NCBI GenBank assembly: GCA_047967505.1
Contig: CM106538.1
Source of the DNA: Dipteris shenzhenensis
Lineage: Eukaryota > Polypodiophyta > Polypodiopsida > Gleicheniales
Strand: one strand, 5' to 3'
Length of the DNA: 64,000 nucleotides
The notes under the pieces: generated by a model
Database searches by the model: none
Told to the model about the DNA's origin: nothing
The model's input: only the letters and a program-made list of their open reading frames with translations
In this document: piece after piece, positions 23,813 to 35,339 of the stretch
Layout of the letters: each line of letters starts with the position of its first letter
How positions within the stretch are numbered: the first letter of the stretch is position 1
Made by a program: the position numbers and the translations under genes

Positions 23813-25980
23813 GGATGAACCACTACTGCTAGAGGGTCTGGTAACACTCTTGGTCTTCTAAATAGGCACTGTGAAGACCAACTCCTTCCATTAATAGAAG
23901 ATTGGGTGCTTCTAGTTTTCATCGTACTCATAATACCAATGCAATTACTATTTTGTGTTGAAAAACACAAATTAGTAGACCGTGCTATGTGTTGACAAAG
24001 ACACAAAATAGTGTGAGGTGGTGGTGTGTTGAGAGACAGAAATGTGGGTTCAAAAACACAGAACACAATGTGTGGAATTGTCCTATTCAAAAATAAGAAG
24101 GAAAGACAATCAATACTAACTGAGCAGCTTTGATGTTAAGAGAACAAAATAAACAAAATAAGAGACAAGAAAGAAATAAGAAACAATTGAGCATATGAGC
24201 TGATGCTAAATGGGCACATGCTGCTAATTGAGCATATAAGCTGATACTACCTAAGCATAATGATGCTACTTGAGCACATAATCAATGCTAACAATGCACA
24301 CAAAGTGATGCTATAACCAAGGACCATAGCTAACTATCATTGGGTGGAAATAAGCCACACAAGAGCTAGAAACGACCCATTAAAATTGAGATTCTATGCA
24401 TGGGTCAATATTTATGTCATGTCTTGATTTGGAGCACTCACCAAATGCTTACAAAACTTGAGACGATGGTCGATCCAACAGTCTTTTGACTCTACTCTAG
24501 GAGTATGTCATAGTCCTGAACAGAGAATTTTCTCTTCTTTGGGGTTTGGGGCTTGGACTCTACTGATGGTTGACATCATTGGTTGAGGGCTAGTTAGAAC
24601 CTTCTTCTTCATTTGTTGGTGGTGTTTGGTAGCATAGAGAATCCCAAACTACACATGAATACCTCCACAGTAGCACGTTCTACATCCGTGGCAATCGAGC
24701 AAGATATCAGAACGAAAAATCCCCCTCACAATCGGGTGCCTCTCAATCAAACAGGTGATGCACTCGCAAGGTGGTTCTTTGTACTGCATTTCTCCTATCA
24801 CACAAAGGGGTATAGCTCAAGAGAAAAACATAGTTTTATCACGATCTTGGATTCTTATAGTTCTTCAAACCAAGGTGCACGCTAGATGCTTGTCGTTTGA
24901 TTGGTTGCCACTTAAAATATTGGATTTGGATGTTGATTTCAAATCGAAGGGCTAACAGATGCAGAGATTGATAAAATGGAGAGGATTGTAAGAGATTCAA
25001 GCTTGCTTGAAGAAGTGGAATGGGCTGTTGATTTCAAATTGGAGGGCTTGGAGATGGTAAGACCTGTGGTGATCCGAGACTGTGCCAGAGCCAATTGAAT
25101 TTAGCCGATTGAATTTGGTGGTGGCTACAATTGACTTCGTGGGTGGGTGAGGACTAGAACTATGGCGCTATGATTGAATTTGTGGGTGGGTGAGTACCAG
25201 AACTGTGGTTGGGGAGAATTAATCTTGAGGCTCAGAGCATTACTCCCTGGCATTAGGCGTAGAGTGGGTGGATTTTGGTACATTTCTCCTTGGCATTGGG
25301 CGCAAGCTTTAGGGATTTGGTGCAGGGAAATTCTCCTTGTAGGTGGCATCCATACTCAAAGTTATGGGGGACTTTTGGTGGGTGCCCCTTACCAGCCCTC
25401 TTACCCTATGCACAGCCAATGATGGTTTGCACAAAATTTGAGGCAAAATGCTGATGCACCAATGTGCAAAACGAGTGCTTGATTTTTGAAGGTGCTAAAA
25501 TGAGCACCAGTGTGCCATTTTCAGTTCAACCAATCGGGTGCCTCTAGACAATGGTTCAGAACCTTGCGACTCCCATTGCACATTGGTCCAAAACCCTGCA
25601 CACCTAATAGGAGTACTGAACAACCAATGTATCAATGCCAACTAATGCTTGGCAGAGGCTCTTTACATCTTTATCTACTGTAGTCTACATTTAATGCTCT
25701 TCTCATGCTCTTTGGAAAGAAAACGCATGAACAAAAAGAAAAGGAGGCCTTAGAAATACTCAAAGAAAATGTTAAGGGTTCTTACGAGATAGCGTCACAC
25801 CAAGTTGTACACCTTACAAGCAAAAGTAATTGTACAACACAACTTGACATCCATAGCAATAAAGGAAGCATCAACAACTTTGTTGGACATTATTCGCAAC
25901 CATCTTGCATAATCAAAGGAGTCAAATACTTGAATTTAGTCGAAATCTATGTCAACTATCTCTATAGATACAACAGAAGT
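23813..25980. other. No recognisable gene
   Basis: Unsupported short ORFs only. The stretch 24190-24300 has repeated GAGCA(C/T)AT-type phrases. Nothing assigned. Confidence 0.4.
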
Positions 25981-25984
25981 AGAG

Positions 25985-26255
25985 ATTGGTAAGGAAGGCT
26001 TATCCCTATACTATTGTTGATGACATTCTTTATAAATTAGGAAAAGACAAGGTGCTCCATCAATGCACCTTGTGAGAATCCTAGAAATGTGTCATGAATG
26101 CTTCGATCATTTTGCTTCAACGAGCATGACTAGGAGAATTCTTAATGCAGGTTACTTTTGGCCATGCCTCCATAAGGATGTATATGAATGGTGTCGAAGT
26201 TGTAAAGTATGCCAAAAGTTTGGAAGGCGATAGTTGATTCTTGGACCCTTGAAGC
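25985..26255 (+). mobile_element. Ty3/gypsy integrase relic, 5' half (before the copia insertion)
   Basis: The plus frame shows DDILYKLGKDKVLHQC, CHECFDHFAST, RILNAGYFWPCLHKDVYEW and CRSCKVCQKFGR: the H-H-C-C zinc finger at the start of a gypsy integrase. The text breaks at GAAGC (26251-26255), where a copia element entered, and resumes at 33388. Confidence 0.75.
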
Positions 26256-26425
26256 TGAGAGTGCTCTCAATGGAAGCAGAACGGAAGAGGGAGAGAGAGA
26301 AACAGAGAGCCACACAACTTTTTGGTGGGTGCAAAATACCCTAATCTTCTTTTTCATTCATTTATATATGTGTTTGAGTATTGTACATAACTGGGGTAAA
26401 GGCACAGTGACCTTTAACCCCCACA
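26256..26425 (-). repeat. Copia 3' LTR
   Basis: Short LTR; see the parent element. Contains TTATATATG near the middle, a possible TATA region. Confidence 0.9.
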
Positions 26426-26479
26426 ACCTCCCACTTAAAGGATAATGTGCCTTTTAAGGAAGAACAATCAGTGAGCATA

Positions 26480-29400
26480 CTATCTACTGCCCATCAATGC
26501 ACGACAATACTCAAACCGCTGACTAGGTAGACTCTTCATCAGCATACCTACAGGGTTATCATCTGTATGAACCTTGACAAGCTCTATGCGCTTGTCCTCA
26601 AGTACCTCCCTGATGAAATGGTACCTGACCTCAATGTGTTTGGTCTTCGCATGAAAGACCAGATTCCGTGCTAGCTGAATAGCATTCATGGAATCACTAT
26701 GCAATGTCGGTACACCTGTATGAATCCCCAAATCTCCCTCTAGCCAATCAAACCATATAGCCTCCTTGCAACCCTATGTGGCTGCAACATACTCAGCCTC
26801 TGTGGTAGACAAAGCAATGCACTTCTGTGTGCGAGACATCCATGACACTGCACCACTTGCAAAGGTGAACACATAACCAGAAGTGGATCTCCTTCTATCT
26901 ACATGCCCTACATAGTCTAAATCTATGTACCCAAGTACACGCATGTCTCCTCTACCAAAGCAGATGCACATCTCCTTGGTACCCTTCATGTACCTCATGA
27001 TGCACTTAACTGCCTCCCAATGCCTCTTTCGTGGATTAGCCATATACCAGCTAACAACTCCCAATGCAAATGCAATGTCTGGTCTAGTAGCTGTCATAGC
27101 ATACATAAGACTCCCAACCGTTGAAACATTGCAATACTTTTGTAACATACTCCTTCTGTGAAAGCCAAAGGAGTTTCCTACTCCGATCACGCGTGATGCG
27201 CATACCAAGAATATGACCTGCAAGTCCCAAATCCTTCATATCAAAGGCCTCATGCAACTTGGCCTTTAATGCATCTAGCTCATAAGTATTCCAATACTTT
27301 TGTAACATACTCCTTCTGTGAAAGCCAAAGGAGTTTCCTACTCCGATCACGCGTGATGCACATACCAAGAATATGACCTGCAAGTCCCAAATCCTTCATA
27401 TCAAAGGCCTCATGCAACTTGGCCTTTAATGCATCTAGCTCATAAGTATTCTTGCTATCATACACATATAGTGCCACACTATTATCCTTAGTTCTTTTAG
27501 TGTAGAGGCAGTGATCAATTTCACTCCTTCTACAACCCTAGGACCGAATGAAAGCATCAAACTTCTGATACCATTCTCTAGGCACTTGCTTAAGACCACA
27601 GAGACTCTTCTTCAGCTTGCAAACTAAATGCTCTTTGCCCTTTTCTTCAAAGCCTTTCGGCTGCACCATGTAAATTTCCTCGTGCAGATCCCCATGCAAG
27701 AAAGCAGTCTTGACATCCATTTGCATAAGCTCCATATCCTCTGCTACCACTAGTCCAAGCATGTATCTAAGTGTGGTCATCTTCACAACCAGAGAGAATA
27801 TCTCATCAAAGTCCACACCCTTCTCTTGCTTGAACCCTTTAGCGACCAAATGGGCCATGTACCTAGGCACATCATCACCTGTGACCTTCATCTTGTAGAC
27901 CCATTTACATGGCAATGCTTTCTTTCCATCTGGCAAAGAAACCGAGTACCAATTCTTATTCTTCATAAGTGAACTCGTCTCTGATTGCATAGCATACTCC
28001 CACTTGCATTGATCCTAGCACATCATAGCCTCTCTGTAGCAAGAAGGCTCCCCGCAATCAATAAGCATCACATAGTCTACCCCTAGAACAAACCTATCAG
28101 GCGGTCTAGACACTCTAGATGATCTTCTCAAGGGCATTTCAGCTTGCTATCCCACTTGCATATCAGCCACATTTGGCTCATCATTTCCACCAATAGATGA
28201 TCCATCATCTACCCTTGATTGTATACCTGTGGGAGTACTTGGTGGTACCATTTCTTGCACATTTGGTGCATGGATAGCTTGCTGTCTATCAACATATGCA
28301 GGTGGATTCACGTCCTAGAAAGTGATCTTCTTTGCTTCTGGATCCCTGAGATGATAGCCCATCTCTCCACTTTCACCATAACCCAAAAAGATGCATTTCC
28401 TAAACTTAGGATCTAGCTTCTTTCGAAGCTCTTTTGGCACATGTGCATATGCCTCACACCCAAATGAGAGTAAAAGGGCTTCTTGCCACTCCATGCCTCT
28501 TTAGGAATACCACCATCCAAACTCTTAGTAGGTGATCTATTGATCACATGCATTGCATTCTTCATTGCCTCAGCCCAAAAAACCACCAGAAAGACTTGCA
28601 TTGGAAAGCATGCATTGCAACCTTTCTTGAATGGTACGGTTCATCTTTTTTGCAACTGGATTTTACTCTAGAGTACGAGGGGATGTGAGCTCCCTCTTAA
28701 TCCCACGTGTATCACAGAAATGCTGAAAGTCATGAGAGAGATACTCTCCACCATTGTCAGTCTGTAGGCATTTAAGCATTCTACCTAACTGATTCTCAAC
28801 CAAGGCCAACCATTTATGAAATACCTAGAACACATTACTCTTCCGAGCTATAGCATAAGCCCACACTTTCGTAGTTGCATCATCAATGAATGTCACATAG
28901 TATTCAGCCCTGCCTAATGACCATGTAGACATGGGACCACATACGTCTGAATGCACTAAATCAAGCTTTTCAAACTCTTTCTTTTCCCTTCTTTTATGGG
29001 CTGATTTAGTTTGCTTCCCATAGAGACAGTGCTCACAAAATTCAAAATTAGAGAAACTCAAATGCGGTACAGCATAAGAGTTTCGTCCCATTTTGGCTCA
29101 TATGGCCCAACCGGCAATGCCATAAAGAAGTGCTTGGCTGTTGGTTATTGCAACAACATGATCAAACACCCCTGATACATGTAAGGGATACAAAGTCCCA
29201 CACTTGGCACCCCTAGCCAAAAGCATAGAGCCCTTCTGAATTTTCCAACTCCCAGAACCAAAGATGGTCTAAAAACTAGCATCATCTAGTTGACTCGTTG
29301 AAATGAGACTCTTGGTCAGCTTAGGCACATGTCTCACATTTTTCAAAATAAATGCATACCCATTTGCAAAAGAAAACTTTATGTCACCTACTCCCACTAT

Positions 29401-29480
29401 GTCAAATGCAGAGTCATTTCCAAGATGCACACAACCTGTCTTTCCACTGTCATAAGTGGAGAACCATTCCCTATGGGGAG
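26480..29480 (-). pseudogene. Copia pol relic (PR end, integrase, RT, RNase H)
   Basis: Reading the minus strand: REWFSTYDS and HLGNDSAFDIVGVGDI (29460-29380), a pre-integrase finger FCEHCLYGKQT (29040), integrase core with VHSDVCGPM and QTDNGGEYLS, then NPVAKKMNRT where the usual VAERMNRT Glu is Lys (codon at 28648-28650). RT follows: KALPCKWVYKMK, LDVKTAFLHGDL-like text, LCGLKQ, then YVYD in place of YVDD and FDMKDLG. RNase H has TTEAEYVAAT and a tail KTKHIEVRYHFIREVLE. The two catalytic changes, stops and the 160-bp tandem duplication make it inactive. Confidence 0.85.
27132..27451. repeat. 160-bp perfect tandem duplication inside copia RT
   Basis: 27132-27291 and 27292-27451 differ at about one base (GATGCGCAT versus GATGCACAT). 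Because 160 is not a multiple of 3, it shifts the RT frame. It is much younger than the element, or an assembly artefact. Confidence 0.9.
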
Positions 29481-29490
29481 TAAGATTCCA

Positions 29491-30772
29491 CGAGGTAAGT
29501 CAAAACATCGAGCGACTGCGTTCGAGCAAGCCCAAAGTTCGAGCGACACTTATGAGGAACTTTGTCTAAACTTGTAGGAGCAATAAATTTTTAGTAAAAA
29601 TGGTTGAATCTACATGACACTATTACATATTGTTTTAAATTATTTTTTGTATGATTCTTGGCAACTTACAAAGAATAAACTTACTATTGGATAACTCATA
29701 AATCCATGCAAGTCAGCAATCATTCAATGAATACCAAAGGGAAAATTCTTAGCAACATACAAAGAGGAAACCTATTCTTTGATAAATAATAAATACATGC
29801 AAGTTAGCAATCATTCAATAGATACAAAAGAAAAAAATGTTGCAATGTCTACATCTCGAGGCGATCACTCAAAATCATGTAAGGTAGCACGCGAGTTGAA
29901 CAGGTTTCTTTATTTTATGGAGTTACATACATGGCAACAATAGTCCCACCGATGATATAGAAGCTCCTCCTAGCAAAATCTCTCATAAAAAACTATTTGT
30001 AGCTCATCAATTTTTATGCTACCGACATGATTTGATCCATTTTGTACACAAAATGATCACATGAATAGAATGTTTAAACTATGGAACTAATAAATTATTG
30101 ATCACCTTATGACCATGATGATGCTAACTAAATATGGATCACCTTCATATGTCCTTGACCATGTATACATCTCTAGGATGGAGGGAGGAAACCAAGGACC
30201 CAGACTCTATATGAGAAAAATCCATGGTCATAATTAAATATAGAGTTTGATAAGGTTCGACTCTCATGAAACAAAGATAAGTATAAACTTTATAAAGATC
30301 TAGGATTTCGACACTTTAACATGATAAATATATTCATTCATATCATTCCGATCATTTTGACTACAAACATGACCATATTTGGAGTCCAATTAAGTTATGG
30401 CCCAAATAAAATTGCAAGAGGAGCCTCCCAAGAGGCCGCGATATTGTGGCCTCTAGGGAGGCTCCTCCTCCCATTATTTTTTTGCCTTGAAAATGGAAAT
30501 TACACAAGAAAAACACATACTTTGTCCCCTTTCTTCCATCCCTCCTTCATTGACCCTTGAAAAACATTGCCAAACATTTTCAAAAATTGTTATTTATCTA
30601 TAAGACAATTGATTACTCACAATATCATGGGTAGGACAACAACTATAAAAGTAAGCAATGAATGCTACTTTTTGAACATAAAACATCACACTAGAATGTC
30701 AAAAGTTATGAAATTCCTCGTTCGAACCATCACCTCGCTCGAACACAGTCGCTCGAATTCTGGTAATCCTCC
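29491..30772. mobile_element. Terminal-inverted-repeat element nested in copia protease gene
   Basis: The copia protease text breaks after LDSSAS (about 30790, minus) and resumes with REWFSTYDS (about 29460). The 1.28 kb between has imperfect inverted ends: TCGAGCGACTGCGTTCGAGC (from 29508) and its complement near 30740-30760. TTCGAGCGA-type motifs recur under the termini. The interior is AT-rich and non-coding, with two ~85-bp direct repeats (about 29655-29830, TGCAAGT(C/T)AGCAATCATTC) and a long hairpin at 30418-30467. A non-autonomous DNA transposon is the simplest reading; superfamily and target duplication unresolved. Confidence 0.6.
30418..30467. other. Perfect 20-nt-arm hairpin
   Basis: Arms 30418-30437 and 30448-30467: a 12-bp GC-rich stem, one A.A mismatch, a 7-bp stem and a 10-nt loop. 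It stands out in AT-rich surroundings inside the nested TIR element. Confidence 0.9.
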
Positions 30773-31774
30773 ATCGGATGAAGCACTAGAATCCAAAATC
30801 CAATCCTGGGAATATGCATCATGTGAAGTGGTAAGCAACTCTACAGATAAACTAGACATGAAGAGAATGTCATTGTTACTATCATGTGTGACTGCATTGA
30901 TCTCCTCGATTTCACTTTTCCTCTGTCCTCCCTTAGACTCTCTTCCTTCTGATTTGCACCCCAATTTGCATTCTTTTTCTTATCCTTTTGCTCTCTTTTA
31001 AGCTTGTAGCAATCCTTTTTCATGTGGCCCTTCTTGCCACAATAGTGACACTCAATGTTCCATGCCTTGGACTTGCTATGGGACTTCCCTCTTTCTTGAA
31101 ACTTCCCCCTGGACTGTGATCTGCCCCTTTGTATATTTAAGGCTGCATCCTGATTATTGCCTTCCATTGACTTCCGTCTAATCTCCTCAGCCAACAAGCT
31201 ACCAACCACATCATCAAAGTTCAATACTCCACCAGGTGCAAAGTTACTGATAGCAGTACAGAAAGTATCCCATGAGGATGGTAATGAGCATAAGAGAAAT
31301 ATTGCCCTCATTTTCGCATCAAAATTCAGCTTTTGAGCTTGAAGCTAATTGAAAATGATATTAAATTCATTCAAGTGCAAAGCTATGGATACTACCTCCT
31401 TCATGTGTAGCTCAAACTATCTCTTCATGAGATAGACTTTGTTTGAGGCAATCTCTTTCTCATATGTAGCACACAGCTTTTTCCATAAAGCTTCCGCCTT
31501 CTTTTCAATGACTACTGTGAAATAAACTGTCTCCCCAAGATGGTCTAATGGTAGACTTTGCCAATGCATCCAACTCATTCCATTCATCTGTAGACATAGC
31601 TGCAGGCTTAGCTGCAATCCCTTGCAAGGGTTTTATCTGCTTCTTTTGAATAAGCACATCCCTTATCTGTTCATTCCACAAAGAAAAGTTTGTCCCATCA
31701 AACTTTTTAATGCTGAAAATCTCCTTTTCAAACATGGAAGAGGATGCTATGATGCAAATAAAGCAAAATCCCAA
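30690..31774 (-). pseudogene. Copia gag and start of protease
   Basis: Minus frames: KKFDGTNFSLWNEQIRDVLI (gag N-terminus, near 31710), CDEV-like central helices, ILLCSLPSSWDTF (31290s), CCHC knuckle CHYCGKKGHMKKDC (31050-31009), then DWILDSSAS (about 30805-30780), the protease active site with DSSA in place of DSGA. Several frames and stops. Gag packs the element RNA; this copy is dead. Confidence 0.82.
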
Positions 31775-31779
31775 ATGCT

Positions 31780-33204
31780 AGTGCCTACAAGAGAGAATCA
31801 CACCAAATACCAGGTGCACCCAAATGTGTATGCCACAATAGAGTGAAACATCACCAAAACTCAAAGCTCAAAGCATCAAAAGATACAGTTGACTTATGTG
31901 CATGTACTATGCATCCATATGAGTAAATCTGGCCCAAAAGAAAATGCCAACTGCAATGGCAATCCAAAATGCCAATAAGTGCCAAATGGCTCAAGCATAA
32001 ACACCGTCCATGGGCATATGCATCAATAATATCTCATCCAAGAGAGCATAACACTATCAGTGCATCACCTGCAATGTGTCAAATGGCTGTCCCTCACCAT
32101 AAAATAGCATCCATGTGCAACGCGTCCATAAAAAATAGCATCCCACAAGGCAATCTAGGCCTATCAGCGCATCCAATAAGGATCGCAATGCATCCAAATG
32201 GCCTATAAATCATCCACTGCAACACAATGCACACCACGAATGAGCGCACATGGCTCAAACTGCAACCAAAGTGATCTGCATAAGGTATGCTCAAGAAATC
32301 GTGGTCCCACAGCAATGAATGCTACTGAAAATAGAACTTGAGATGCCTCAAAACATGGGCACCATTGCATAATTGGACTCAACAAGACAATCTGCAAATA
32401 TCTCTCTTCTGCTGGAACTCCAAAATCCCAACCGATGAGTGAGAAATGGGAATCAACACTTATCCACTGCCATGTGGCATAAATCTAAGGTTTCAAAACC
32501 TTAGAATGAAAAATGCATAACAAAGAGACGAAATCAAATACATAGAGATCTATAACTCTAAAAATGCTCCATTGAATTGCACAAGAACTGATAGATAGGG
32601 TTTTTAGGCATCTGAAACGCAATGGGATAAATGGTTTTGGAAACCATGGTCCCAATCACTGGGTCCAACACACGGACTGAAAAACGTTTTTGGAAACTGA
32701 ACTATTTATAAACTCCACTAGAGTGCAAATGATGAGCAACATAGAAGTTTTAGGACCTCCTGAGTCCACAAAACTGATAGATCCGCAAATGGTTGCTCCA
32801 AACTTGAGTTCCAACACCCAGGCAGAAAAATGTTGAAACTGACACAGTGAATCAGAAATCCAACAAAATGATCCCAAATTCAAGAATGAAGGTGTTTCCA
32901 AGCTCCTGAAGTGAAATGGACACCAACAGCAGGCAATGGTTGCTTCTACAAGTCAATATGGAGTCTCTGTCGTCGAACGGAATAGGGAAAAGCTTTAAAA
33001 AAATGACTTTTTCTTTGAAAACACTTAACAAACTCTCAAAACCACTTCGCAAAACCAAAGTGACTTTTCCAAAGGTTCCTTCAAGGTCTTTGCACACTCG
33101 GATGCAAGTAAAATCACCCATAAAGCTTCCCACAGAGCTTCTCCTTCCTCTCACAGAGCTGCTGAGCTTCCAAGCATTCATGCACGCTCAGCTAGATCAC
33201 CCGG
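31780..33204 (-). other. Copia 5' leader
   Basis: About 1.4 kb between the primer site and gag with no recognisable protein on either strand; unusually long for a copia leader. Confidence 0.55.
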
Positions 33205-33218
33205 GCTCTGATACCAGT

Positions 33219-33387
33219 TGAGAGTGCTCTCAACGAAAGCAAAATGGAAGAGGGAGGGAGAGAAACAGAGAGCCACACAAGTTTTTGGTGGTTGCAGAAT
33301 ATCCTAATCTTCTTTTTCATTCATTTATATATGTGTTTGAGTATTGTACATAACCGAGGTAAAGGCACAGTGACTTTAACCCCCACA
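33219..33387 (-). repeat. Copia 5' LTR
   Basis: Partner of the 26256-26425 LTR, adjacent to the tRNA primer site at 33205-33216. Confidence 0.9.
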
Positions 33388-33940
33388 GAAGCCTATTCCA
33401 GCATATGGACCATTTGAGAGGTGGGGGTTGGACTTTGTGGGACCACTCCCTCACTCATCTTAGGGCAAGCATTATTTATTGGTGGCCACAAATTATGCGA
33501 CTCGGGGGGCAAAGGCCAAGGCCACAGTCAATAGCAAGCACACTTGCAAATTTTCTCTTTGATCAAATTTGTTCACGCTTTGGTTGTCCTTTGAAAATTC
33601 TCACTGATGGAGGAACCTCTTTTAGAAATGAACTAATTGAAGATGTCGTGCATAAGCTAAAGATAAATCATAGCATATCCATGCCATACTATCCCCAATG
33701 TAATGGCTTGGCTGAGAAAACAAATGGATTGTTGTGCAATTCAATGGGAAAGCTTGTAGACACCAAGAAAAGGCATTGGGATAGGCACTTGGTAGAAGTT
33801 TTATGGGCTTACAGAACCACACACAAGCTAGCTATTGGGTTTACACCATTCCAACTAGTGTATGGAATAGAAGCCATTTTGCCCACTGAATTGGAGATAC
33901 ATAGTCTTCGCACTGCTGTTGCAAGAAAAGAAGGATAGGA
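33388..33940 (+). mobile_element. Ty3/gypsy integrase relic, 3' half (after the copia insertion)
   Basis: Continues the gene split at 26255. In changing frames: AYGPFER then WGLDFVG-like text, ALFIGGHKL, then a clean frame with FGCPLKILTDGGTSF (second catalytic Asp), SMPYYPQCNGLAEKTN (catalytic Glu region), EVLWAYRTTH and GFTPFQLVYG. Typical gypsy integrase core. Ends abruptly at a stop at 33936-33938; no chromodomain or LTR follows clearly. Confidence 0.85.
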
Positions 33941-34310
33941 GGATGCCTGTAGCTCTAGTCTCCTCAAGCCTTTTCCATGAGCCTTCTCTCCCTCTTGTAG
34001 TAGATATTCTCTTATGTAGACTCTTGAGTCCATCTCTCTCTAGTTTATTCTCTCTCTATGAGTAGTCGTAAAGCTTCCGCTCCCTCTTGTACATATGAAA
34101 CCTCTTTTTCTCCCTTGTGTTTGTAGTATTTTGAGTTGCATTGGAGTGGAGCCTCACTCTATTGAAAAAGAAGATCACTTCGTATTCCCTCTCTTGAGTC
34201 TCTCTTCCCTTTTCTTTCTTTCAAAGCCTTAAAAGTTCTTTCTATTCGGCTGCTCATTGCACACACATGGTCCAGCATCCTGCTCAGGCAAAATTAGCAC
34301 GGGTGGAGGG

Positions 34311-34820
34311 CAGTTTTCATGACAGTTTGACCCCCTATTAGTGTTTTGCTCATAACTTTCCACTTGTTAGTCCGATTTTGATGAAACTTATATCAGCGCG
34401 AAGCTCTCTTCAAGTTGCATGTCTGTGTGTTATTAGACTTGAGTCAGATGCTACATCAAAAAGTTATGAGTCTCTGTGTCTGACAATCAGTTTTCATGAT
34501 AGTTTGACCCCCTGTTAGTGTTTTGCTCATAACTTTATGCTCGTTAGTCTGATTTTGATGAAACTTATATTAGCGCGAAGCTCTCTTCAAGGCTCATGTC
34601 TTTGTATGATTAGACCTTGAATTAGATACTACAGCAAAAAGTTATGAGTCTTTGTGTTTGACAGTTTGTTTTCATGACAGTTTTTACACCCGTCTAGTAA
34701 ACCGCCCATAACTTTCTAGCAGCTTCTTTATTTCTTTTGCAAAATGTATATCAGCACGAAGCCCAAGGTGCATCTCTATATGTGTTTGAATCTTTGGAAG
34801 CAGTAGGAAGTGAAGAGGTG
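34311..34820. repeat. Three tandem repeats, 177-bp period
   Basis: Units begin at 34311, 34488 and about 34665, each with GTTTTCATGACAGTTT, GCTCATAACTTT, GATTTTGATGAAACTTATAT, GCGCGAAGC and AAAAAGTTATGAGTCT. The third copy is diverged and short. Upstream TCTCTC-rich text at 33950-34250 resembles an LTR, but no partner was found. Confidence 0.8.
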
Positions 34821-35339
34821 CGTGAAGTTTATTACCCCCTTCATGTCACAGGTACTCTCTAGAGGAACAAGTAGACAAAGACTAGAAATTAACATAGGAG
34901 AATTTCTTTGACTTTGGGGGAATATTAGACATGCAATATTGTCAATCATGCCATTCGATAAGTTAAAGGCTATTATTTATTACATTTCATGTCATACTTT
35001 AATTCAACTAATGGATGCTCCATTTTTTAAAAAGAAACATTTAATTCAATTTCTCCTTAGAGAAACCATCCAAAATTATCTTTATATTTGAGATGTCTTC
35101 AATATTGATCCAAGTCTCCAAATTTGACATGTCTTCAACATTCATATCTAAACTATGAGTTATTGCAGTCCCTTTGATGAATAAGCATGGAGTGAAATTG
35201 AAAATACACGCTATAAAAAACGAAACAAACCAAATAAAAATTTATTTAAAAGCAAGAATATTTAGTAAAAAGGTAACCTTGAAATATACAATATGCCCAA
35301 ATCATTTTGTGTTAGCACTAGATTTCAATGACTTTCTCA

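Larger units (their letters stand above)
26256..33387 (-). mobile_element. Ty1/copia retrotransposon, complete structure, dead, nested in gypsy
   Basis: LTRs are 26256-26425 and 33219-33387 (170 and 169 bp, about 12 differences, so roughly 93% identical), each bounded TGAGAG...CCCACA. A 5-bp target duplication GAAGC flanks it (26251-26255 and 33388-33392). On the minus strand the primer site TGGTATCAGAGC (complement at 33205-33216, 2 nt inside the right LTR) fits initiator Met tRNA, and GTGGGAGGT precedes the left LTR as polypurine tract. Coding order gag-PR-IN-RT-RH on the minus strand confirms copia. Many stops and frameshifts; a further element interrupts PR. Confidence 0.92.
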
